A stretch of 64,000 nucleotides of DNA, taken from NCBI RefSeq assembly GCF_016009175.1, contig NZ_JADUCM010000016.1, positions 1-64,000 of the forward strand, in the 5' to 3' direction. The stretch is from Pseudomonas alkylphenolica. Its GTDB lineage: Bacteria > Pseudomonadota > Gammaproteobacteria > Pseudomonadales > Pseudomonadaceae. Numbering within the stretch: position 1 is the stretch's first letter; each line of letters opens with the position of its first letter. The notes beneath the pieces are model-generated. The model had not been told where the DNA came from, did no database searches, and was given only the letters and a program-made list of their open reading frames with translations. This document shows, piece after piece, positions 16,796 through 26,330 of this stretch. The translations under genes were made by a program, and so were the position numbers.

Positions 16796-17566
16796 ATGAA
16801 CGAATCAATGACGGTTCTGCTTGAAGACGTCATCGCCATTGCGCGTGCCGCGGGCGAACAGGTGATGGCGGTGTACCGCTCGGATTTTGAAGTGCGCGGC
16901 AAGGTCGATGCCTCGCCAGTGACCGAGGCTGACGAGCGCGCCGAGGCGTTGATCCTGAAAGCCCTGGCGGCGCGCACGGCGCAGATCCCGGTGATTTCCG
17001 AAGAGGCCGCTGCTGCCGGCCAGGTGCCGGATGTGGGCCAGCACTTCTGGCTGGTGGACCCGCTGGACGGGACCAAGGAGTTCATCCATCGCAATGGCGA
17101 GTTCACCGTCAACATAGCGTTGATCGATCAGGGCGAACCGGTGCTGGGTGTGGTGTTGGCGCCTGCGCTGGGTCGGCTGTTCGCCGGTGCGCGCGGTTGC
17201 GGGGCCTTTATCGAAGAGGCGGGCGTACGTCAGCCCATTCGCTGCCGGAGCGTGCCGGAGGAGGGGCTGGACGTGGTCGCCAGCCGCTCCCATGGCGATG
17301 CCGAGGCACTGGACAAATTCCTCGGCGGACGCAAGGTGCACTCACTGAAAAGCGCAGGTTCATCGCTGAAGATCTGCCTGGTGGCTGCCGGCGAAGCCGA
17401 CCTTTATCCACGCCTGGGGCGCACCATGGAATGGGACATCGCTGCGGGGCATGCTGTGTTGGCTGCTGCCGGTGGGCAGATTCGCACCCTTGCGGGCGAT
17501 GCACTGGGGTATGGCAAGGCCGGTCTGGACAACCCGCACTTCTACGCGTGCGGGCTGCAGGTTTAG
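16796..17566 (+). CDS. cysQ: 3'(2'),5'-bisphosphate nucleotidase
   Basis: Inositol-monophosphatase-fold enzyme of 256 residues that hydrolyses PAP to AMP, relieving inhibition of PAPS-using enzymes. Metal-site motifs are complete: EE at 69-70, DPLDGT at 88-93 and MEWDIAAG near the C-terminus. Start ATG 16796 with AGGAGAAATTCC upstream. It is divergent from the HTH-cysD gene across 125 bases. With the sulfotransferase operon opposite, this is the expected partner for PAP recycling. Its stop codon overlaps that of the convergent LysR gene. Confidence 0.93.
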   Translation: MNESMTVLLEDVIAIARAAGEQVMAVYRSDFEVRGKVDASPVTEADERAEALILKALAARTAQIPVISEEAAAAGQVPDVGQHFWLVDPLDGTKEFIHRNGEFTVNIALIDQGEPVLGVVLAPALGRLFAGARGCGAFIEEAGVRQPIRCRSVPEEGLDVVASRSHGDAEALDKFLGGRKVHSLKSAGSSLKICLVAAGEADLYPRLGRTMEWDIAAGHAVLAAAGGQIRTLAGDALGYGKAGLDNPHFYACGLQV

Positions 17567-18474
17567 CCCGGACCGGATGTGCAGGTCTGCATGACCAACT
17601 GGCGGAACTGATGCACCGTCGGTGATGCGTTGCCGTAGCGGTGGGCAAAGTACAGCGCGGAGACGGCGTCTTCGTCGGCGATACGCTTGAACACCACCTC
17701 CGGGAGCGAAAAGTTACGCAGGCCCAGCGGCACGAGGGCGATGCCCAGGCCGGCGGCAGCCAGCCCGATGATGGTCGAGGGTTCGCATGCCTCCTGAACG
17801 ACCCGAGGCATGAACCCTCGTCTGGCGCAAAGCTGGTTAATGGTTTCGTGGAGTACCACCCCGCTGGCACCAGGGTAGGCGATGAACGCTTCATCGCGCA
17901 GTTCTTCGATGCGGATTGAAGGCTCGTGGGCGAGTCGATGGCTGCGTTGCATCGCGATCAGCAGCGGTTCGTCCAGCAGGTGGGTGAGCGCGACTTCCGC
18001 CGGTGCATCTCCCCGCAGGCGCAACATGCCGGCATCGATCTCACCGCTGATCAGGGCTTGCATCTGCAAGGTGGATGGCAGTTCCCGCAGCGTGACCGCG
18101 ACATTCGGGCGCTGCGTCCGGTACTGCTGGATCACCGCCGGAAAGAACGGCATCAGGCTGGTGGCCGAGGTGAAGCCGAGCGTCAGGCGCCCGACTTCTC
18201 CGGCCACGGTGCGGCGCACATGCGTACGGGCGTTTTCAACCCGCTCGAAGATGGCCGGTGTGGTGGCTTGCAGGGCTTTTCCTGCTTCGGTGAGTTCCAC
18301 GCTGCGCCGCGTGCGCTGAAACAGGCGGGCGCCGAGATCCTCCTCCAGGGCCTGGATGGCAAGGCTAAGCGGCCCCTGGGTCATTTCCAGGCGCTCGGCG
18401 GCACGACGGAAGTGCAGTTCTTGCGCCAACACCATGAAGAAACGCAAGTGGCGCAGGTTTAGTGATTCATTCAT
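17563..18474 (-). CDS. LysR-family transcriptional regulator
   Basis: Protein of 303 residues: winged helix-turn-helix at the N-terminus (RHLRFFMVLAQELHFRRAAERLEMTQGPLSLAIQALEEDLGARLF) and a substrate-binding domain (SATSLMPFFPAVIQQYR, IAMQRSHRLAHEP, GLGIALVPLG). It is divergent from the aldolase operon beginning at 18566, the usual layout for a LysR activator of a catabolic operon. A perfect ATCAAT-N5-ATTGAT repeat lies four bases before its start. The C-terminus converges on cysQ with a 4-base overlap. Confidence 0.92.
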   Translation of the reverse strand: MNESLNLRHLRFFMVLAQELHFRRAAERLEMTQGPLSLAIQALEEDLGARLFQRTRRSVELTEAGKALQATTPAIFERVENARTHVRRTVAGEVGRLTLGFTSATSLMPFFPAVIQQYRTQRPNVAVTLRELPSTLQMQALISGEIDAGMLRLRGDAPAEVALTHLLDEPLLIAMQRSHRLAHEPSIRIEELRDEAFIAYPGASGVVLHETINQLCARRGFMPRVVQEACEPSTIIGLAAAGLGIALVPLGLRNFSLPEVVFKRIADEDAVSALYFAHRYGNASPTVHQFRQLVMQTCTSGPG

Positions 18475-18477
18475 TAA

Positions 18478-18494
18478 ATCAATTTTCTATTGAT
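18478..18494. promoter_or_regulatory. Candidate LysR operator
   Basis: ATCAAT-TTTCT-ATTGAT, a perfect 6-bp inverted repeat in the 91-base divergent region between the LysR gene and the HpcH/HpaI aldolase. Its position next to the LysR start suits autoregulation with activation of the aldolase operon. Two GTTGAAT-like half-sites follow toward 18520. Confidence 0.6.
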
Positions 18495-18565
18495 GTTGAA
18501 TTGGTTGAATCAGTGTAGGTCGGCATAGTCGCAGTCATCAACCTGTCACTGCCAGATCCTCAGCC

Positions 18566-19381
18566 ATGATTACGACTGCAAGCCATCCTGCGCTACCCGA
18601 CCTGCTGGAACATCTCTACGCCGCACGCCCGGTTCTTGCCTTGGGTATCCGGGCTTCGCGCAGCCCCGACCTGGTGCGCTGGGCCAGGGCTGCAGGCTAT
18701 GACGCGATCTGGGTGGACCTTGAACACAGCGGTATTTCGCTGGATGACACCGCACAGTTGTGTGCGACTGCCCTCGACCTTGGCATGACGCCTTGGGTGC
18801 GGGTGCCGGAGGAGGACTTTGGTGTCATCGGTCGCGTGCTCGATGGCGGTGCCCTGGGCATCATCGCCCCCAGGGTGGAGACTGTCGCCCAGGCCGAGCG
18901 CTACCTCACAGCCTGTCGCTTCGCGCCCCGCGGTCAGCGATCGCAGATCGCCACGCTGGTGCAGGTGGGGTTCCGTCGTCTGCCGGTGAAGGAGATGAAC
19001 ACCCTGGTGGATGATGCAGTGACGGTGAAAATGCTCATCGAAAGCCGCCTGGGTGTCGAGAACGCCGACGCCATCGCCGCGCTGCCTGGCGTCGACATTC
19101 TAGCCGTCGGTGCCAACGACCTGTCTGCCGACCTGGGCCACGCCGGTGACCCTGGGCATCCCGAGGTCATCCAGGCCTGCCATCGGGTGATCGAAGCCGC
19201 CCTGGCCCACGGCAAGCTCGCCGTGATCGGCGGGCTGGCAGACCCCGCGCAGCTGGCCCAACTGCACCGGGCAGGCGCGGCGCCTTACCTGTTCGCCGGT
19301 ATCGATACCGACCTGTTTCTCACGGCCCTGCAACAGCGGGCCCAGCAAAGCCTGGACGTTTACCAGGCACATTCCCTTTGA
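18566..19381 (+). CDS. HpcH/HpaI-family aldolase
   Basis: Class II metal-dependent pyruvate aldolase of 271 residues: GIRASRSPDLVRWARAAGYDAIWVDLEHS at the N-terminus with the base region, GGALGIIAPRVE for metal and oxoacid binding, and IESRLGVENADAIAALPGVDILAVGANDLS at the end. Such enzymes cleave 4-hydroxy-2-oxo acids to pyruvate (or oxaloacetate) plus an aldehyde. First gene of a plus-strand operon with an amidohydrolase, a transporter and a beta-propeller protein; probably the last step of an aromatic-acid or hydroxy-acid route. The specific substrate is not shown. Confidence 0.88.
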   Translation: MITTASHPALPDLLEHLYAARPVLALGIRASRSPDLVRWARAAGYDAIWVDLEHSGISLDDTAQLCATALDLGMTPWVRVPEEDFGVIGRVLDGGALGIIAPRVETVAQAERYLTACRFAPRGQRSQIATLVQVGFRRLPVKEMNTLVDDAVTVKMLIESRLGVENADAIAALPGVDILAVGANDLSADLGHAGDPGHPEVIQACHRVIEAALAHGKLAVIGGLADPAQLAQLHRAGAAPYLFAGIDTDLFLTALQQRAQQSLDVYQAHSL

Positions 19382-19403
19382 ACCTCTCTGCGGAGTTGCA
19401 ACC

Positions 19404-20300
19404 ATGAACAATGCCGTTCAGGAAGAACCCCTGATCTCTCAACCCATGCGCGAGCTGCAAACCAACAGCCGGCCGACCTTTCAGGTGCCAGCCGGTGCCT
19501 GTGATGCCCACATGCACGTGTTCGCCGCGCTCGAGCAGTACCCCTGCGTGACGCATCCGCATTACACCTTGCCCGAAGGCGATGTGGAGCACTTCGAACG
19601 CCTGATCGGCTACCTCGGTCTGTCGCGCTACGTCATCGTCCAGCCGAGCTTCTATGGCACCGATAACCGTTGCATGGTGGACACCCTGAACCGTCTCGGC
19701 GGGCATGTTCGCGGTGTGGCGATGGTGGAGGAAGACGTCAGTGAAACCGCGCTGGATGAGCTGCACCGCGCCGGCGTGCGCGCCCTGCGTCTGGACCTGT
19801 TCAAACGCTCGAACCTGTCCACCGAAGCCATCCAGGCCTACATCCTGCGCATGGCCGAGCGTATTGCTGCGCGGGGCTGGCACCTGCAGTTCTACGTTCC
19901 GGGTTGGGTGGTGAAGAACCTGATTCCTTTCTTCGCTACGCTGCGCACGCCCTTTGTCATTGACCACATGGGCTACATGCTCGAAGAGGACGGGTTGGGT
20001 GCGGACGATTTTGCCCAACTGCTGGAAGTGTTGAAGACCGGTTACTGCTGGCTCAAGCTCAGTGCGCCGTACCGTATTGCGAAAAAACGTAGCCTGGACG
20101 TGGTGGCGCCCATGGCCAAGGCGATTATCGCCGCCGCGCCGGACCGTGTGATCTGGGGCTCGGACTGGCCACACATTCCGGACTCCGGGCGTGATACCGG
20201 CGAGTTGCTGAACCTGCTCGGGCAGTGGACCGACGACCCGGAAGTGATCAAGGCGATACTGGTAGACAACCCGCAGGTACTGTTCGATTTCGACAAGTGA
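19404..20300 (+). CDS. Amidohydrolase, 2-pyrone-4,6-dicarboxylate-hydrolase-like
   Basis: Protein of 298 residues of the amidohydrolase_2 family. Motifs: DAHMHVF (about 34-40), VIDHMGYM in the middle, and RVIWGSDWPH near residues 248-257, supplying the metal or catalytic His and Asp. It resembles LigI-type lactonases that hydrolyse 2-pyrone-4,6-dicarboxylate. Next to a 4-hydroxy-2-oxoacid aldolase, a lactone hydrolysis before aldol cleavage is plausible, as in 4,5-cleavage pathways. It follows the aldolase by 22 bases. Confidence 0.82.
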   Translation: MNNAVQEEPLISQPMRELQTNSRPTFQVPAGACDAHMHVFAALEQYPCVTHPHYTLPEGDVEHFERLIGYLGLSRYVIVQPSFYGTDNRCMVDTLNRLGGHVRGVAMVEEDVSETALDELHRAGVRALRLDLFKRSNLSTEAIQAYILRMAERIAARGWHLQFYVPGWVVKNLIPFFATLRTPFVIDHMGYMLEEDGLGADDFAQLLEVLKTGYCWLKLSAPYRIAKKRSLDVVAPMAKAIIAAAPDRVIWGSDWPHIPDSGRDTGELLNLLGQWTDDPEVIKAILVDNPQVLFDFDK

Positions 20301-20357
20301 CACCCGACCCAGAACAACAAAGGCACTTGCATCGACAGGTGCCACAAGGATTGCACC

Positions 20358-21512
20358 ATGACCTATATGCCCGATCCTGCGTTCGCTTCACTGTTTCAGG
20401 CCTTTACCTCCGACGCCGACAGTACGGGGCAGCACCTGACCGCCTGCATGGCCCGTCAGCGTGCCGGCGATCCGTTGCTGGTGTATGCCGGCTCGGATGT
20501 CGCGCTGTTTCCTGGCAGCGGCGCCGCACCCTTGGTGGAAAGCTTCCGGCGCCGTACCCGGGGGTTCATCGAGTTGACCGCAATCTCCCATTTGCCGCTG
20601 GCCTTCGCCTACCTTGGCCGCATGTATGCCCTGGAGCCTCATGCGGATGCCTGGCGAGTTGATGCTGAACGCCTGTTGCAACGTACCCTTGAAGTGCGGG
20701 CACGCAACAGCAGCGCATTCTGGCGTGACTATGTGGCCGTGGGCAGCTTTGCGGGCCAGGAGGAGCAGGTCGCGCGGATGACCGACTACCTCTGCCGGGT
20801 CTCCATCGACTACCTGCAACGGGTATTGCGCGACCCCACGGCACTCGACCCGGAGATTCTGCGCCGGGAGTACCTGGAGCCCACTGCCAATCCGGCAGTC
20901 CCGGTGCCGCTGAACCACTTGATGTTCGCCACCTTCTGCCTGGCCTTCATGGATGTCATCGTGCGCATTACCGGCTGGCTGCGGGAGCATGTCAGTCACT
21001 GGGAGCAGCTGATGGTGGTGCTCAGCGGCCAGTCCGGGCGGCCGACCGCAGGCCTCACCTGGGGCTCGAACAATGCCTGCCACCTGATCTGGGCGGCCTC
21101 CGATGGCGTTGTCGGCCCTGAGCAGGTCTACCTTGCGCCCTACGCACCGGCATTTGAGGCGGGTATGGAGGCCGATCCGGTGAAGATGGCCGAGCTGGAG
21201 ACGCAGTACCGCAAGCTCTGGCTGAACACCCGTGCCAGCGTCGAAGTCTCGCGTCTGATGTTCCCTGGCCATGGTTCGATGGAGACACGCGCAGAAGCGC
21301 TGCGCATGAGCGACATGCCAGCGCTGGCCAACCGTGAGGACTCGGCTGGAATGGCCGCGCGGTTGCGCAGGATCATGGAAGACCCCACCCAGTTGCTCTC
21401 GAACTCGGTTGCGGACCTGCTCATCGACCAGTTGCGTGCCAACGGCAACCGCCCGGAGTTGCTGGAGATTCCCGGTTTCACCCACATCGAGTATCCGCCC
21501 ATCGAGCGCTGA
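20358..21512 (+). CDS. Conserved protein of unknown function, 384 residues
   Basis: No family is recognised. The protein is soluble in appearance, largely helical, without a signal peptide. Notable pieces are an aromatic stretch RNSSAFWRDYVAVGSF (about 115-130), SGQSGRPTAGLTWGSNNACHLIWAASDG (about 224-251) and MFPGHGSMETRAEALR, which could form an active site with Trp, Cys and His. It sits third in the aldolase operon, 57 bases after the amidohydrolase and 77 before the transporter, so it is probably an enzyme of the same route. The ATG follows AAGGATTGCACC. Confidence 0.7.
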   Translation: MTYMPDPAFASLFQAFTSDADSTGQHLTACMARQRAGDPLLVYAGSDVALFPGSGAAPLVESFRRRTRGFIELTAISHLPLAFAYLGRMYALEPHADAWRVDAERLLQRTLEVRARNSSAFWRDYVAVGSFAGQEEQVARMTDYLCRVSIDYLQRVLRDPTALDPEILRREYLEPTANPAVPVPLNHLMFATFCLAFMDVIVRITGWLREHVSHWEQLMVVLSGQSGRPTAGLTWGSNNACHLIWAASDGVVGPEQVYLAPYAPAFEAGMEADPVKMAELETQYRKLWLNTRASVEVSRLMFPGHGSMETRAEALRMSDMPALANREDSAGMAARLRRIMEDPTQLLSNSVADLLIDQLRANGNRPELLEIPGFTHIEYPPIER

Positions 21513-21589
21513 GCCCAGCCGGCTCCGCCGGTCTTCCTTCGACAATAACAATAAGGGCTGCCCCACATGGAGCAGCGCCAGGAGGCAAC

Positions 21590-22825
21590 ATGTCCACATC
21601 TGCTCTTGATATCTCTGCTACCGAGGCGCTCGGCGCCCAGCAACTGCGCGTGATCATCGTCTGTTTCGTGGTCGCCATGGTCGACGGCTTCGACACCCTG
21701 ATGCTGGCTTACATTGCACCCTTGCTCAGCCAGACCTGGGACCTGAGCCACGGTGGCATGGGCAAGCTCTTTGGCATCGGCTACCTGGGCGCGGTGTTCG
21801 GTGGCTTCTGCATGGGGCCGATTTCCGACCGGATCGGCCGCAAACGCGCGTTGATCGCTTCGCTGCTGATCATTGCAACCTTCACCCTGTTGGGGTCACA
21901 GGCCGGATCGCCCGGTGAGCTGATGATCTACCGCCTGTTTGCCGGCCTCGGGCTGGGTGGGGCAATCCCCTGCATCACCGCGCTGACGGCGGAAAACGTG
22001 CCGGCCAGTCGCCGCACCTCCATGGTGACCGCGATGTTTCTCGGGTTTCCGATCGGCGCCGTGGTCGGTGGCGGGATCACGGCATTTCTGTTGACCCGCT
22101 TCGACTGGCCGGCAATCTTCATCGTCGGTGGCGTAGCCGCCATAGTCTGCATCCTGTTGACCACCTTCCTGGTACCGGCTTCAGAACCCGGCGCCGGCCG
22201 GCATGCGCAATCACCGTTCTCGACGCTTGGCAAACAGTTCGCCGATGGCCGCGGCCCGGCCACGGTGATGCTGTGGATCACCGCCTTTTGCGTAATGACG
22301 GTGACCTACTTCATGGTCAGCTGGACACCGACCGTGCTGCACCTCACCGGAATGGACCTGCACAAGGCCGACACCGCCAGCCTGTCGGTGAATATCGGCG
22401 GCATTGTCGGGGCATTGCTCATCGCTACCCTGGTGGGCCGCCGCAGCCCCTTCACGTGCGCTGCGTGCTTCCTGCTGGTCGGCACCCTGGTGGTGTGCGC
22501 CATCGGCGCCAGCCTGCAGAGCACGGCGCTGGCAGTGATCGCGTTCTTCTTTGCCGGCTTCGGTGTCATTGGCGGGCAACTGATCCTGCCGGCCATGGCA
22601 GCCCGGTTGTTCCCGGCGTCGGTCCGTGGTGCGGGCGTGGGGGCGTTGATGGGCATCGGCCGGATCGGCTCCATCGCCGGCCCGATGATCGGTGGCCTGC
22701 TGCTGAGCATGGAACTGCCCTGGACCTACATGTACCTGATTGCCGCCATTCCGGTGGCTGTGGCCGCCATGGCCGTGGCCAGTGCCGAAGTATTGCGCCC
22801 ACGGGAGGCGGACGAGGCCCGCTGA
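21590..22825 (+). CDS. MFS transporter, aromatic acid:H+ symporter (AAHS) family
   Basis: Inner-membrane protein of 411 residues with about twelve hydrophobic segments. The DGFDTLMLAYIAP motif in the first segment and GPISDRIGRKRAL in loop 2-3 are diagnostic for AAHS carriers such as PcaK, BenK and GalT. It imports carboxylated aromatics or related acids with protons. Position inside the aldolase and PDC-hydrolase-like operon fits uptake of the pathway substrate. The start ATG 21590 has AGGAGGCAAC just upstream. Confidence 0.9.
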   Translation: MSTSALDISATEALGAQQLRVIIVCFVVAMVDGFDTLMLAYIAPLLSQTWDLSHGGMGKLFGIGYLGAVFGGFCMGPISDRIGRKRALIASLLIIATFTLLGSQAGSPGELMIYRLFAGLGLGGAIPCITALTAENVPASRRTSMVTAMFLGFPIGAVVGGGITAFLLTRFDWPAIFIVGGVAAIVCILLTTFLVPASEPGAGRHAQSPFSTLGKQFADGRGPATVMLWITAFCVMTVTYFMVSWTPTVLHLTGMDLHKADTASLSVNIGGIVGALLIATLVGRRSPFTCAACFLLVGTLVVCAIGASLQSTALAVIAFFFAGFGVIGGQLILPAMAARLFPASVRGAGVGALMGIGRIGSIAGPMIGGLLLSMELPWTYMYLIAAIPVAVAAMAVASAEVLRPREADEAR

Positions 22826-22848
22826 GGCATCGCCCAAGGAGCATTGAC

Positions 22849-23943
22849 ATGACACGCGAGCCCATCCTTGTACCTGTGCAGCAGCTGCCGACCCATTGCG
22901 CCCGGTGCGTACAGCCGTTTCACATGGCCGACCAGCTTTACCTGGCGGTGGCCCAGTTCGCCCGTGACATACCCGGTGAGTCGCCCGGGATGCATGCCGG
23001 CGACAGCAACGTAGCCACGCGGCTGTACCAGTGGGCAGCGGCGGGGTTCACGCCAGTGGACGACATACCTTCTTTTGGCGCTGAAGATGCCGAGTATTTC
23101 GTCATCGATGGCCGTCAGTTCCTGGCGATTGCCAACATCCGCAGCGGTATCGGCCCTTATCAGCACGATGTCGAGTCGGTGATCTACACGCGTGACGACG
23201 ATCGTTGGCTGGCATTCCAGCACGTGGAAAGTTTCGGCGCCAAGCAGTGGCGGCACTTCGAGATCGAAGGGCAGCACTACCTGGCTCTGGCCCAGGGCAT
23301 CCTCGTGCCGGGGCTGGAAACCCACCACCCGGCCACCTCGCGTATCTACCGCTGGAACGGTGAAGACTTCGAGGTGTTCCAGGTGCTTGAAGGGCGCTGG
23401 GGCTACAACTGGACCCACGTCGAGCACCGTGGGCGGCATTTTCTCGCCTACGCCGACCACCTGTTGCATTCACCGGTGCTGGAGTGGCGTGATGGCCGTT
23501 TCGAGCCCTGGCTGGAAATGGCGGAAGAGGGCGGGCGGGCCTTTGCCTTCTTCGACGTGGAGGGAGAGCTGCTCGGGGTGTTCGCGAGCATTTCCGGCCG
23601 GACCGTGCTCGGCACTTTTTCCGACCAGGGCTTCGACCTGCGCCAGGACCTTGGCGGCCCCGGCGGCCGCGAACTGGCCCTGCTGGAACATGAGGGCCAG
23701 CGTTACCTTGCCCGTGTCGCGTTCATCACCGGTGGCCGCGAAGCGCCACAGACGGTTCAGGAGTCCGAGCTGTTTCACTGGCGAAAGGACCGCTTTCACA
23801 AGGTGGCCGGGTTCACCACCCACGGCGGCACCTCGGCGGCCTGGTTTCTGGCCGATGGTCATCCCCACCTGGTGGTGGCCAACAGCCTGAGCCCGCAGGT
23901 GCGCTTCAGCAACGACTGCCAGGTTTACCGCCTGGACGTCTGA
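22849..23943 (+). CDS. EAR/EPTP-repeat beta-propeller protein
   Basis: Protein of 364 residues made of repeated units of about 45 residues: [52 protein letters not shown], alternating with [19 protein letters not shown]-type strands. This is the EAR (EPTP) repeat pattern, best known from animal LGI/epitempin proteins, which folds as a seven-bladed propeller. No signal peptide is present, so it is cytoplasmic. It follows the transporter by 23 bases and closes the aldolase operon. Its role is unknown; a lactonase-like or substrate-binding propeller would suit the operon. Start ATG 22849 follows AAGGAGCATTGAC. Confidence 0.75.
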   Translation: MTREPILVPVQQLPTHCARCVQPFHMADQLYLAVAQFARDIPGESPGMHAGDSNVATRLYQWAAAGFTPVDDIPSFGAEDAEYFVIDGRQFLAIANIRSGIGPYQHDVESVIYTRDDDRWLAFQHVESFGAKQWRHFEIEGQHYLALAQGILVPGLETHHPATSRIYRWNGEDFEVFQVLEGRWGYNWTHVEHRGRHFLAYADHLLHSPVLEWRDGRFEPWLEMAEEGGRAFAFFDVEGELLGVFASISGRTVLGTFSDQGFDLRQDLGGPGGRELALLEHEGQRYLARVAFITGGREAPQTVQESELFHWRKDRFHKVAGFTTHGGTSAAWFLADGHPHLVVANSLSPQVRFSNDCQVYRLDV

Positions 23944-24026
23944 GTCGCCCATTTATCACTCACCCTTACAGCCGGTCCCAAGGGGCCGGCCCGGTAAGGT
24001 CTTGCCCGAAAAAGGGGAAAGCAGTC

Positions 24027-26207
24027 ATGACCCGTTACCAACAGGTTGGCAATCTCAAGGTCGCCAGCGTGCTGTTCGATTTCATCAACAACGAAGCGAT
24101 TCCCGGAACCGGTATTGCCACCGACCGCTTCTGGGCCGGTGTAGAAGCTGTCATTCATGACCTGGCGCCGAAAAATAAAGCCCTCCTTGTAAAACGCGAC
24201 ACGCTGCAGGCCAACATCGATGCCTGGCATCAGGCGCGTGCCGGCCAGGTGCATGATGCGCAGGCTTACAAGGCGTTTCTTCAGGACGTCGGTTACCTGC
24301 TACCGGAGCCGGCCGACTTCAAGGTGACGACTGCACAGGTCGACGATGAAATTGCTCGTATGGCGGGCCCGCAACTGGTTGTGCCGTTAATGAACGCCCG
24401 ATTCGCCCTGAACGCGGCCAATGCCCGTTGGGGGTCGTTGTACGATGCCCTGTATGGCACCGACGCTATCAGCGAAGAGGGGGGCGCCGAAAAGGGCGAG
24501 GGCTACAACAAGGCCCGTGGCGACAAGGTGATCGCGTTCGCCCGTGCCTTCCTGGACCAGGCGGTGCCGCTGCAAGGCGCTTCTCACGCCGACGCGTGTG
24601 CCTACGCGGTGAAGCATGGCCAGCTCGCAGCAAGCCTTAACGATGGCAACGCCGTTGGCCTGAAGAATGCCGCCCAGTTTATTGCGTTTCAGGGCGATGC
24701 CTCCCAGCCAACGGCGGTGTTGCTCAAGCACAACGGCCTGCACCTGGACATTCAGGTCGACCCGAGCAGCCTCGTCGGCCAGAACGACGCCGCCGGAGTA
24801 AAAGACATACTGATGGAGTCCGCACTGACCACCATCATGGACTGTGAAGACTCGGTTGCTGCCGTCGATGCCGACGACAAAGTGCTGGTTTACCGCAACT
24901 GGCTGGGCTTGATGAAGGGGGACCTGGCTGAAACGGTCAGCAAAGGCAGCCTGACCTTCACCCGCACCTTGCACCCGGACCGCGAATACACCCGCGCCGA
25001 CGGTTCTGTGCTCAGCCTGCATGGCCGCTCGCTGCTGTTTGTGCGTAATGTCGGCCACCTGATGACCAACACCGCGATACTCGATGCGGCGGGCAATGAA
25101 GTGCCAGAAGGCATTCAGGATGCACTGTTCACCAGCCTGATCGCGCTGCACAACCGCAATGGCAACACGGGGCGAAAGAACAGCCGCACGGGCTCGGTGT
25201 ACATCGTGAAACCCAAGCTGCACGGCCCGGAGGAAGTCGCCTTCGCCGTGGAAATTTTCGCCCGGGTCGAAGACGTGCTTGGCCTGCCGCGCAACACCCT
25301 GAAGGTCGGCATCATGGACGAGGAACGGCGTACGTCGGTCAACCTCAAAGCCTGCATCAAGGCCGCCAGCGAGCGCGTGGTGTTCATCAACACCGGGTTT
25401 CTCGACCGCACCGGCGATGAGATCCACACCTCGATGGAAGCCGGCGTCATGGTACGCAAAGCAGCGATGAAACGTGAGCAATGGCTGGGTGCCTATGAGG
25501 ACAATAACGTCGATATCGGCCTGGCCGTCGGCCTGCAAGGCAAGGCGCAGATCGGCAAGGGTATGTGGGCCATGCCGGACCTGATGGCCGCCATGCTCGA
25601 GCAGAAAATCGCTCACCCGCTGGCGGGCGCCAACACCGCCTGGGTTCCTTCGCCCAGCGCCGCCACCCTGCATGCGTTGCACTATCACCAGGTCGACGTG
25701 TTTGCCCGTCAGGCCGAACTGGCCAGGCGCACGCCGGCTTCGCTGGATGACATCCTGAGCATCCCGCTGGCGCCAGATACCCGCTGGAACAGGCAGGAGA
25801 TCCAGGACGAACTGGACAACAATGCCCAGGGCATTCTCGGCTTTGTGGTGCGCTGGATCGACCAGGGCATCGGTTGCTCCAAAGTACCGGACATCAACGA
25901 CGTCGGCCTGATGGAAGACCGTGCCACCCTGCGAATCTCCAGCCAGCTGCTGGCCAACTGGCTGCGCCATGGCGTGGTCAGTCAGGCGCAGGTCGTCAAC
26001 AGCCTGGAACGTATGGCCGTGGTGGTGGACCGTCAGAATGCCAGCGACCCGCTGTACCGCCCGATGGCGACCGGCTTTGCCGACAACCTCGCGTTCCAGG
26101 CCGCCCTGGAACTGGTCCTCGACGGCACACGCCAGGCCAATGGTTACACCGAGCCTGTGCTGCACCGAAAGCGCCTTGAGCTCAAGGCCAGATTGAAGGC
26201 CGGGTGA
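24027..26207 (+). CDS. glcB: Malate synthase G
   Basis: Full-length malate synthase G of 726 residues, condensing glyoxylate and acetyl-CoA to malate. Recognisable segments are [19 protein letters not shown], the [12 protein letters not shown]-type region ([19 protein letters not shown]), [17 protein letters not shown] and [11 protein letters not shown]. Start ATG 24027 with GGGGAAAGCAGTC upstream. In many pseudomonads glcB stands alone; here it lies 83 bases after the aldolase operon, so it could use glyoxylate from that pathway or be an independent core gene. The gap carries GC-rich symmetry but no clear terminator. Confidence 0.97.
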   Translation: MTRYQQVGNLKVASVLFDFINNEAIPGTGIATDRFWAGVEAVIHDLAPKNKALLVKRDTLQANIDAWHQARAGQVHDAQAYKAFLQDVGYLLPEPADFKVTTAQVDDEIARMAGPQLVVPLMNARFALNAANARWGSLYDALYGTDAISEEGGAEKGEGYNKARGDKVIAFARAFLDQAVPLQGASHADACAYAVKHGQLAASLNDGNAVGLKNAAQFIAFQGDASQPTAVLLKHNGLHLDIQVDPSSLVGQNDAAGVKDILMESALTTIMDCEDSVAAVDADDKVLVYRNWLGLMKGDLAETVSKGSLTFTRTLHPDREYTRADGSVLSLHGRSLLFVRNVGHLMTNTAILDAAGNEVPEGIQDALFTSLIALHNRNGNTGRKNSRTGSVYIVKPKLHGPEEVAFAVEIFARVEDVLGLPRNTLKVGIMDEERRTSVNLKACIKAASERVVFINTGFLDRTGDEIHTSMEAGVMVRKAAMKREQWLGAYEDNNVDIGLAVGLQGKAQIGKGMWAMPDLMAAMLEQKIAHPLAGANTAWVPSPSAATLHALHYHQVDVFARQAELARRTPASLDDILSIPLAPDTRWNRQEIQDELDNNAQGILGFVVRWIDQGIGCSKVPDINDVGLMEDRATLRISSQLLANWLRHGVVSQAQVVNSLERMAVVVDRQNASDPLYRPMATGFADNLAFQAALELVLDGTRQANGYTEPVLHRKRLELKARLKAG

Positions 26208-26268
26208 TCCTCCCAGCCTGATCCGGCCTGCCTGCAGCCGGACTTCATTACCCAAGCCATCCCGCTTA

Positions 26269-26286
26269 CTCCGCGATTTCGCGGAG
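26269..26286 (+). terminator. Hairpin after glcB
   Basis: CTCCGCG-ATTT-CGCGGAG, a perfect 7-bp stem 62 bases after the glcB stop, followed by GGATTTC rather than a clean T-run. Probably a weak terminator separating glcB from the porin gene. Confidence 0.5.
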
Positions 26287-26330
26287 GGATTTCATGCACC
26301 GACAAAAACGACAAGAAGAGGTACATCACC

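Noticed and set aside
24387-26255. Open frame of 622 codons on the minus strand
   Set aside because: Antisense shadow of malate synthase G with no recognisable domain.
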